8,007 nucleotides of DNA from assembly GCA_019233415.1 (NCBI GenBank), contig JAFAMK010000253.1, positions 1-8,007 on the forward strand, written 5' to 3'. The notes beneath the pieces were generated by a model. It worked only from the letters and a program-made list of their open reading frames with translations. It was not told where the DNA came from and made no database searches. Below, in pieces: positions 1 through 6,665 of this stretch; the stretch's first letter is position 1; every line of letters starts with the position of its first letter. Source of the DNA: Vulcanimicrobiota bacterium (GTDB lineage: Bacteria; Vulcanimicrobiota; Vulcanimicrobiia; Vulcanimicrobiales; Vulcanimicrobiaceae). Made by a program: the position numbers and the translations under genes.

Positions 1-161
1 CATGCGGCTCAGCGCGAAAGATTACCTCGTCGTCGATGAGATTATCGACGCCGCGCAGCGCGCCGCGTGCCGTCACCTCGGCACACACGCGCTCGTCGCG
101 GGCAACGTCGAACCCGCTCTCCGCGAGATCCTCGAACCGTTCGATGAAGACTGGTGGCCGC
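1..161. other. Left-edge stretch, coding status unresolved
   Basis: Both strands are open here. On the plus strand an ATG at position 2 gives a plausible-looking stretch (MRLSAKDYLVVDEIIDAA, later EPFDEDWWPP). It then reads on, without a stop, into Arg-rich sequence antisense to the TPR gene until 409, which looks like a shadow. On the minus strand the codon-aligned frame gives FIERFEDLAESGFDVARDER and continues off the left edge. That frame has no ATG, only GTG codons at 88 and 76, and no ribosome site. Third-position GC is about three quarters in both frames, lower than in the neighbouring genes, so base composition does not choose. The minus-strand reading could be the start of the next gene of the leftward operon. 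I cannot assign a function. Confidence 0.3.
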
Positions 162-1565
162 CTAACCCCAGAGCGCGCGGAAGCGTGCGTCGTCGTGGAC
201 TGCTGCGAAGCGGGGGTCGAGCGCGAGCATCTTGCGTTCGATCCGTGCCTTCGGGTCGCGCAGGCCCAGACGCAGCCACGCGAGCGCGCTGTCGCGGCGG
301 CCGAGCAGGATGCACAGCGCCGCCGCCATCTCCGTGTCCACGTGCTGCGGATCGCGCGGGCGCAAGTCGGGAAGCCGCTGCAGCCGCTGGCCGGTGCGCA
401 TCGCGGTGAACGCCATCGCCATCTCGCGATGGGTGTAGCTGTCCTCCTGCATGGACTTCGGCGGCATGTGCTCGATCACGTGCAGGGCTTCGTCACGCAG
501 TCCGAGCTCGGTGTCGGCCAGCGCGAGCACCTCGTGCGCCGACGCGTTCTGCGCGTCCAGGTCGAGCACGCCGCGCAGCGCGGTCCGCGCCTCGGCGAAG
601 CGATGCGCGTAGTAGAGCGACGAGCCGTACCAGTACAGGTCGATGGGGCTGAGCGGGTCGAGCTCGGTCGCGCGGCGCAGCATCGTGCGCGCGCTCTCGG
701 CGTCGCCGCGGTACAGGTGCACGATCCCCATGAACTCGTAGGTCGGCGCGTAGTTCGGGCGCAGCGCAATCGCCGTCGTGAAGATGCGTTCGGCGCGGTC
801 GAGGTCGACGTCGCGTGCCAGCGCGATCCAGCCCAGCGACGTCATCGCCTCGCCGGAGTGCGGATCGCGCCGCAGCGCCTCGTGCGCGTACTCCGCGGCC
901 TTGCGGAACGCGACGTCGGTCGGCGCGATGCGGTCGTAGTGCCAGTCGCCCGCGGTCACGTACGCGGCGGCGAGGCCGGCGTACCCGCGCGCGTCGTCCG
1001 GCGCCAGCTCGATCACGCGCGTGAACTGCTCCATCGCCGCACGCAGCATCGGCTCCGTGCGCCGGTTCCAGTCGTACTCGCCGACCGCGTACGCGCGCGC
1101 AGCCTCGCCGGTCAACGCCGGCGGGTTCAGCCACCAGCCGCTCCCGACCGACGCGCCACCCGACGCGAACGCGAACGCCACCAGCGCCGCGGCGCTGCGC
1201 AGCGCGAACCGCGCGCGCTCGCGCATCCCGCGCCCCGGCGGTACGTCGGCGAGCACCGTGACCGGCGCGACGAAGCGGTATCCGCGCTTCGGCACCGTCT
1301 CGACGAACGCGCGGCCGTCACCGTCGGGGTCGAGCGCGCGCCGGATCAGGTAGATCGTCTGCGTGAGGTTTCCGTCTTCGACGAAGCCCTCGGGCCAGAG
1401 CGCGTCGCGCAGCGCGTTCTTCTCGACGAGCGCGCCAGGTTCGGCGAGCAGCAGCGCGAGCGCTTCGGCGACTTTCGGCGCGAGCGGAACCATCCGGCCG
1501 TCACGGCGCAGGACGCGTTCGTCGCGGTCGAAGGTGAACGGGCTGAAGCCGAGCCGCACGCCCAT
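162..1565 (-). CDS. CadC-like winged-helix regulator with C-terminal TPR repeats
   Basis: A 467-residue protein. Residues about 5-100 match the OmpR/PhoB-type winged helix (Trans_reg_C) as found in CadC-like regulators: GFSPFTFDRDERVLRRDG, the VPLAPK turn, a LWPEGFVEDGNLTQTIYLIR recognition region, and the signature ETVPKRGYRF at 89-98. There is no receiver domain. A weak hydrophobic stretch at about 121-139 could be a single membrane anchor, as in CadC, but it is Ala/Gly-rich and short. From about 150 to the end there are several TPR-type helical pairs, for example AMEQFTRVIELAPDDARGY and TMLRRATELDPLSPIDLYWY, suggesting protein-protein contact or ligand sensing. The ATG at 1565 sits directly before the domain; no clear Shine-Dalgarno sequence is seen. 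An out-of-frame ATG at 1576 leads to Arg/Ser-rich shadow sequence. The gene lies 59 bp behind the DUF5916 gene on the same strand, so co-transcription is likely. Its target is unknown; the upstream operon promoter is one candidate. The family call is firm, the membrane anchor is not. Confidence 0.9.
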   Translation of the reverse strand: MGVRLGFSPFTFDRDERVLRRDGRMVPLAPKVAEALALLLAEPGALVEKNALRDALWPEGFVEDGNLTQTIYLIRRALDPDGDGRAFVETVPKRGYRFVAPVTVLADVPPGRGMRERARFALRSAAALVAFAFASGGASVGSGWWLNPPALTGEAARAYAVGEYDWNRRTEPMLRAAMEQFTRVIELAPDDARGYAGLAAAYVTAGDWHYDRIAPTDVAFRKAAEYAHEALRRDPHSGEAMTSLGWIALARDVDLDRAERIFTTAIALRPNYAPTYEFMGIVHLYRGDAESARTMLRRATELDPLSPIDLYWYGSSLYYAHRFAEARTALRGVLDLDAQNASAHEVLALADTELGLRDEALHVIEHMPPKSMQEDSYTHREMAMAFTAMRTGQRLQRLPDLRPRDPQHVDTEMAAALCILLGRRDSALAWLRLGLRDPKARIERKMLALDPRFAAVHDDARFRALWG

Positions 1566-1597
1566 GGTCGGCCCATAGACTTCGCCGTGGAGCGCGC

Positions 1598-1613
1598 CCG
1601 GCGCCTCCGCCGG
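1598..1613 (-). other. GC hairpin between the DUF5916 and regulator genes
   Basis: On the minus strand, 6-bp perfect arms CCGGCG and CGCCGG enclose a GAGG loop, starting about 12 nt after the DUF5916 stop codon and ending about 32 nt before the regulator ATG. No U-run follows, so it is not a standard intrinsic terminator. It could tune readthrough or translation, or be a chance product of the very high GC content. Confidence 0.25.
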
Positions 1614-1624
1614 CCAGGCCGCCG

Positions 1625-3805
1625 TCACACGCCGCCGCCCACCTTCAGCAAGTATTTCACGACCAAGCGGTCGAGCGTCGAGTTGGCGGCCGGCGTCCCG
1701 TAGTTGACGAATAGCTCGTTGCCGCTGCGGAACTTCCGGTGCAGCGAGACGGCGAGGTCCCGGCCGGGGGTCGCGAAGCCGCCACGCCCGCTCACGTCGC
1801 GGTAGCCGATGCTGGCGTTGCCGTCGGGCCCGAGCGGGATCGCGAACGAGAACCGGCGCAGCCACTGGCCGTCGCTCGCCCCGCTGAACATCGACTCGCG
1901 CGTCCCCGCGTAGTCGACCGAGAGGCTCGCCCGGCCGAGCGCCCGGGTGAACGTGCTCGTCGTCTGGTGCAGGAAGTACGTCCCGAACGGGCCCTCTTGG
2001 AAGTCCGTGCGCAGCGAGTTCGGCGTCCCCTCGCCCCAGCCGACCCCGAGTTCCAAGGTCTTGAACGGCTGCAGCTGCTGATCGCGGTAGCCGTGCGTGC
2101 CGCCCGAGAAGTAGTCGCCCTCGTACGTGCGCTGCGAGCCGAGCTGGTCGTTGACGTAGACCGCGAGCGGCGAGCGCATGCGCAGCGTCAGGTTCGCGTC
2201 GGCGTCGCTCTCGTGGACGTTTCCCTGGTGGTCGAGCCAGCGGTCCCAGTTGAGGAACAGCTCGCCGTTCTTGATCGGGCCGCTCTTGAGCGAATGCGTC
2301 AGGTAGAGCGAGAAGTCCGGACCGCGCACGTCGGCGATGTTGGTGAACCCGTCGACGGGATTGTACTGCGCCCCGGTGTCGAGGAAGCCGAGGTTCGCTT
2401 CGAGCCCGGGCTTCTGGATGTCGATGAACGCGGCGTTCTTCTGCGCGTCGCCGGGACGCGTGACGAACGATCCGGTCTCCTGCGCGTGCATCGCCGAGTA
2501 GACGAGACCGCTCGCCAGCGAACGCCCGTACGCACCGGCCTCCCACGTGCGGTCGTCCCCGTTCGAGTGCGCGGCGCTCACGCCGTCGACCCAGTACCCG
2601 AGCGTGTTGTCCGGCTTGCGGTGGCGGAAGCCGAACGCGACGTCGTCGAACGTCGCTTCGCTCTGCGGGTCGCTCCCGCGCACCTCGAGCGCGCCGAACG
2701 CGTTGTCGTCCTTCGTTCCGACCAGCTTGAAACCGCGGTCGAACGACCCGATCGACGGCGAGTAGAACAGCACCTCGTTCGGCAGGTTCGGCTGGTAGGA
2801 CTCGATCGCGGCGTTGACGTACGGCGCGCCCTGCGCGAAGAACGGCCGGTACTCGTTGAACGCGCGGCGGAACTGCTGCGGCGCGATCGTCTGCTGGTCG
2901 GTCTCGACGTTCGAGAAGTCCGGCGAGAACGCACCGACGAAGGTCGTCGTCGCCGTGATCGGAATCGCGACGTCGGCGCCGACGTCCCGCGGCGAGCGCC
3001 GCACCGTCGTTCCCGACGGCGTCGTGAACGCGTTGCGATCGGTTCCGCTGCTGTCGAGCCCGTAGAACTCGGCGCGCGGCTTCGGCGGCGGAATCGCGCC
3101 GACCAGCGTGACGCCCTGCGTGCGCGGCCACCAGCGCCAGTCGTAGGTGATGGTCGGCCACTGTGGGATCTGCTGGTAGCTCATCAGCGGGCTGTAGGCG
3201 AGCGACTCGTGCTCGGCCGTTGCGGCGAGGTTGCGCACGACATTGATCCGCCAGCGCTGCGGCCCGTCGGCGGCAAGCTTGAGCGCGTCGTACGGAATGC
3301 GCAGGACGGCGTTCCAGCCGTCGGGCGTCGTCGTCGCCGCCGCGCTCCAGGTGGGCTTGTAGCGCGCGGTCTCGGCGGCGAACGCGTAGCGCGTCCCGCG
3401 CGGGGTCACCACGAAGTAGTAGGTCCGCCCGCCGTTCCCGGTCACGTCGAGCAGGACGCCGACGAAGTCGTCGGTCCCGTAGCCGACGTCGTCGGTCGCC
3501 TGCGCGGCGACGACCGGCGTCTTCTGCTGCGCGCGCACGCCGACGTAGAGCGCGTGGTCGTCGTAGTAGAGCGAAACCGCGGTCGCGACGGCGGCCGGCC
3601 CCTTCGTCCCGAGGTCCGTGAGCGGGCCGCCCAAGGCGGCCTCGGCCCAGCGCGGGTCGGTGAGCGTCGGATCGAGCGGAAGCGGTTCGGCGGCGCGGCG
3701 GATCTCGATGCGGTCCGCGGGCGCCAGCGTCACGGCCTGCGCGGTTCCCGCGGCAGCCGATGCGGCGAGGGCGGCGAGCGCCGCCGCGACCAACGTGCGA
3801 AGCAT
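1625..3805 (-). CDS. Secreted CBM9-like/DUF5916 protein, probable outer-membrane barrel
   Basis: A 726-residue precursor. It starts at the ATG at 3805, where MLRTLVAAALAALAASAAAG is a typical signal peptide with a likely cleavage after AQA (residue 24). An in-frame ATG 15 codons upstream adds a charged leader that would bury the signal. Residues about 40-225 resemble the carbohydrate-binding family 9-like domain: PLPLDPTLTDPRWAEA, then SLYYDDHALYVGVRA, then DDFVGVLLD, then DGWNAVLRIPY. Residues about 275-726 match DUF5916, with the hallmark FSPDFSNVETDQQ followed by FNEYRPFFAQGAPY. The remainder is rich in alternating, aromatic-bearing strands, as in an outer-membrane beta-barrel. Family members are cell-envelope proteins of unknown or loosely proposed transport/binding role; no enzyme motif is seen. 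The protein ends VVKYLLKVGGGV, without the terminal aromatic residue usual in barrel proteins. The gene is followed by the winged-helix/TPR gene and preceded by TCACGG direct repeats, suggesting control by a dedicated regulator. Domain assignment is confident, function unknown. Confidence 0.88.
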   Translation of the reverse strand: MLRTLVAAALAALAASAAAGTAQAVTLAPADRIEIRRAAEPLPLDPTLTDPRWAEAALGGPLTDLGTKGPAAVATAVSLYYDDHALYVGVRAQQKTPVVAAQATDDVGYGTDDFVGVLLDVTGNGGRTYYFVVTPRGTRYAFAAETARYKPTWSAAATTTPDGWNAVLRIPYDALKLAADGPQRWRINVVRNLAATAEHESLAYSPLMSYQQIPQWPTITYDWRWWPRTQGVTLVGAIPPPKPRAEFYGLDSSGTDRNAFTTPSGTTVRRSPRDVGADVAIPITATTTFVGAFSPDFSNVETDQQTIAPQQFRRAFNEYRPFFAQGAPYVNAAIESYQPNLPNEVLFYSPSIGSFDRGFKLVGTKDDNAFGALEVRGSDPQSEATFDDVAFGFRHRKPDNTLGYWVDGVSAAHSNGDDRTWEAGAYGRSLASGLVYSAMHAQETGSFVTRPGDAQKNAAFIDIQKPGLEANLGFLDTGAQYNPVDGFTNIADVRGPDFSLYLTHSLKSGPIKNGELFLNWDRWLDHQGNVHESDADANLTLRMRSPLAVYVNDQLGSQRTYEGDYFSGGTHGYRDQQLQPFKTLELGVGWGEGTPNSLRTDFQEGPFGTYFLHQTTSTFTRALGRASLSVDYAGTRESMFSGASDGQWLRRFSFAIPLGPDGNASIGYRDVSGRGGFATPGRDLAVSLHRKFRSGNELFVNYGTPAANSTLDRLVVKYLLKVGGGV

Positions 3806-3811
3806 GGTTCG

Positions 3812-3817
3812 ACCGTA
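3812..3817 (-). promoter_or_regulatory. Weak -10-like hexamer before the DUF5916 gene
   Basis: On the minus strand TACGGT lies 6 bp before the ATG at 3805, fitting a TAnnnT -10 element at leaderless spacing. No convincing -35 lies 16-18 bp upstream, and no Shine-Dalgarno sequence is present before the ATG. The match is poor and could be chance; a promoter lacking a -35 would fit an activator bound at the upstream repeats. Confidence 0.2.
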
Positions 3818-3872
3818 GCAGCGCCCCGCGTCCCCGTCGTTCAGCGCCACCTCAATTTCGGCCGGCGCTCAC

Positions 3873-3925
3873 CTCACGGAACGATCACGGCCGCTCACGG
3901 AGACCTCAGTCGATCTCACGGGACC
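3873..3925. repeat. Helically phased TCACGG direct repeats, candidate operator
   Basis: On the plus strand TCACGG occurs exactly at 3874, 3885, 3895 and 3916, and a degenerate copy (TCAGTC) starts at 3906. The spacings are therefore 11, 10, 11 and 10 bp, one helical turn each. Units are 10-11 bp of the form C/A-TCACGG plus a variable tail. The array begins 67 bp upstream of the DUF5916 ATG, and its far end overlaps the last codons of the CGNR gene. Direct repeats at 11-bp spacing are the known binding mode of tandem OmpR/PhoB-type winged helices (for example the Pho box), and such a protein is encoded by the second gene of this operon. Binding is inference; the repeat itself is directly visible. 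Confidence 0.5.
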
Positions 3926-4487
3926 TAAGGACGTCCTCGTGCTGGGCCGCTTCGTGCGCGCGCCGGCGGCTGCGGAAGTTCCGCACGCCGGTGATCCGGG
4001 CGCAGCCGTCACCGCAAAAGCGCTTGCTCCGGTTCTTGGTCAAGTCGACGTAGGCGTCCTGGCAGGTCTGCGAATGACAGGTCCCCAGCCGCGCTGCCCC
4101 GACCTCGGCGAGCAAGACGGCGAGCGCCATCGCGGCGACGCTCCCGACCGCATCGACGGCGTCGTCGTGCGCCGTGCCGGCCTCCAGCCGCAGGACTCCC
4201 TCGGCCGCGACGAGCCGTGGGACCGCGCGGTGCTCGACCAGGAGTTCGGTCAGGATCGCTGCCGCGCGGTCCGCGTCGCCGCCGGCCTCGAAGACCGCGC
4301 GCAGCCGTTCGCGGAGCCGTCGCAGCCGGGGCAGGTCCGCCTCGCCGACCGGTCCGGCGATCCCGTGCTCGTCCAGGAACGCGCGCGTCGCCGTCAGGTC
4401 GGGCAGACGGTCCCGCGTCATCGCTTGGGTGTTGACGAGGTCGAGCGCCAGTTCGACGCCTGCTTCGCTGTAATTCCCTATATCCAC
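3906..4487 (-). CDS. ABATE/CGNR zinc-finger transcriptional regulator
   Basis: A 193-residue protein. The start is best placed at the GTG at 4487. It keeps the ABATE opening (ELALDLVNT, residues 12-20) and sits about 20 bp downstream of a good -10 on the minus strand; a weak AGTAGG lies just before it. An ATG further upstream (4604) would read back through the promoter and the divergent gene, and the next internal ATG (residue 23) loses the conserved LDLVNT. Residues about 11-125 fit the ABATE domain. The C-terminus holds a four-Cys zinc site: C137, C142, C158, C162, in the contexts TCHSQTCQDAYVDLTKNRSK and RFCGDGCARI, followed by the basic segment RNFRSRRR. In most relatives the last cysteine begins CGNR; here it begins CARI. 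These proteins are thought to be stress-linked DNA-binding regulators. The divergent 65-residue gene and the palindrome between them suggest local autoregulation. Family call confident, target inferred. Confidence 0.88.
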   Translation of the reverse strand: MDIGNYSEAGVELALDLVNTQAMTRDRLPDLTATRAFLDEHGIAGPVGEADLPRLRRLRERLRAVFEAGGDADRAAAILTELLVEHRAVPRLVAAEGVLRLEAGTAHDDAVDAVGSVAAMALAVLLAEVGAARLGTCHSQTCQDAYVDLTKNRSKRFCGDGCARITGVRNFRSRRRAHEAAQHEDVLRSREID

Positions 4488-4516
4488 TTGACCTACTTCA
4501 TGGGCTCTGTTACCAT
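4488..4516 (+). promoter_or_regulatory. Sigma70-like promoter for the 65-residue gene
   Basis: TTGACC (4488-4493, 5 of 6 to the -35 consensus), a 17-bp spacer and TACCAT (4511-4516, 4 of 6 to the -10 consensus) point rightward. The transcript would start near 4523, about 40 nt before the ATG at 4563. The -35 abuts the GTG start codon of the CGNR gene, and the -10 overlaps the opposing -10, so the two promoters should exclude one another. Confidence 0.45.
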
Positions 4517-4523
4517 TGTAACA
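4508..4523. promoter_or_regulatory. Perfect inverted repeat over divergent -10 elements, candidate operator
   Basis: TGTTACCATTGTAACA is an inverted repeat with 6-bp perfect arms (4508-4513 and 4518-4523) and a 4-bp centre. It lies in an AT-rich island of an otherwise GC-rich window, between the divergent CGNR gene and the small 65-residue gene. It contains both predicted -10 hexamers and spans nearly exactly the two predicted transcription starts. A dimeric repressor bound here would shut both promoters. The adjacent CGNR regulator is the natural candidate, by inference only. Confidence 0.5.
4515..4520 (-). promoter_or_regulatory. Extended -10 for the CGNR regulator gene
   Basis: On the minus strand TACAAT (5 of 6 to TATAAT) is preceded by TGT, forming an extended -10 (TGTTACAAT). 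No good -35 is seen at 16-18 bp spacing, which an extended -10 can tolerate. The start of transcription would fall near 4508, giving a leader of about 20 nt before the GTG at 4487. Confidence 0.45.
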
Positions 4524-4562
4524 CGCTAAGTTAATTTCACCTATGACATTCGAGGCCTTACG

Positions 4563-4760
4563 ATGAACCAGCCCGACCTCACCGCCATCCTGGCCGCCGA
4601 GCACGCCGCCGAGGTCGCTCGCAGCATTCGCGCCGAGCGCCTCGGCGAAGCGGCGCGCCGCGGCAGCGGGTGCGTCAATGCAGGCGACGTTGCCGCGGCA
4701 TGGCGGCGTTCGCTGGAGCTGACCATCGCTTGGGTCAGGGGTCAGCCGACCCGGGGTTAA
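4563..4760 (+). CDS. Small hypothetical protein, 65 residues
   Basis: I do not recognise a family. The product begins MNQPDLTAILAAEHAAEVAR and is mostly Ala, Arg and Glu, with helix-forming character (EVARSIRAERLGEAARR), then GDVAAAWRRSLELTIAWVRG near the end. It has a single Cys and no signal peptide or membrane segment. Support for it being real: a GAGG ribosome site at 4552-4555 with 7-nt spacing, a plausible promoter at 4488-4516, high third-position GC, and a position divergent from the CGNR regulator with a shared operator-like palindrome. It resembles in style the short Ala/Arg/Glu-rich proteins common in high-GC bacteria, which have no known role. It ends 47 bp before typA, which has its own promoter. 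Probably real, function unknown. Confidence 0.6.
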   Translation: MNQPDLTAILAAEHAAEVARSIRAERLGEAARRGSGCVNAGDVAAAWRRSLELTIAWVRGQPTRG

Positions 4761-4770
4761 ACGGTCGATA

Positions 4771-4799
4771 AAGACCGAATAGACCGGCCATGCTAGAAT
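4771..4799 (+). promoter_or_regulatory. typA promoter with extended -10, possibly leaderless
   Basis: TAGAAT at 4794-4799 (5 of 6 to TATAAT) is preceded by TGC, forming an extended -10. The hexamer AAGACC at 4771-4776 gives a 17-bp spacer but matches the -35 only in GAC. Transcription would begin near 4806, next to the typA ATG at 4808, so the mRNA would have almost no leader. A 5-bp inverted repeat, CGGTC (4762-4766) and GACCG (4773-4777), overlaps the -35 region, and GACCG recurs at 4782-4786; these could be a regulator site. Confidence 0.5.
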
Positions 4800-4807
4800 A
4801 GAGCCTT

Positions 4808-6646
<1,839 letters not shown>

Positions 6647-6652
6647 CTCGGT

Positions 6653-6658
6653 AAGGAG
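6653..6658 (+). promoter_or_regulatory. Ribosome binding site fixing the GTG start of the phosphatase
   Basis: AAGGAG lies in the 19-bp gap after typA, 7 nt before the GTG at 6666. It is the strongest Shine-Dalgarno match in the window. It decides the start, because the first in-frame ATG (6930) would remove the first membrane segment and half of the CHASE3 sensor domain. Confidence 0.8.
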
Positions 6659-6665
6659 CACGGGC

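Noticed and set aside
36..1703. Long plus-strand open frame opposite the TPR regulator
   Set aside because: Arg/Val/Ala-rich with no domain; it is the antisense shadow of a GC-rich gene with clear winged-helix and TPR motifs on the other strand.
1566..3161. Upstream extension of the winged-helix gene into the DUF5916 gene, which would make a fusion of about 1000 residues
   Set aside because: The added part is an Arg-rich out-of-frame reading of the DUF5916 gene; the winged-helix domain begins at the ATG at 1565.
3806..3850. Earlier ATG for the DUF5916 gene
   Set aside because: It adds 15 charged or polar residues before a textbook signal peptide and has no ribosome site.
3873..3925. The phased repeats as a CRISPR array
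   Set aside because: Units are only 10-11 bp with a 6-bp core and no spacer of CRISPR length.
1739..3928. Plus-strand open frame of over 700 codons opposite the DUF5916 gene
   Set aside because: Composition dominated by Arg, Val, Glu and Ala, typical of an antisense shadow; the minus strand has a signal peptide and family motifs.
4488..4604. Earlier ATG for the CGNR regulator
   Set aside because: It would run back through the divergent promoter region and the start of the small gene; the added residues lie outside the ABATE domain.
4762..4777. Possible terminator after the 65-residue gene (CGGTC with GACCG)
   Set aside because: Only 5 bp of stem and no T-run; it sits at the typA -35 and is better regarded as a possible operator.
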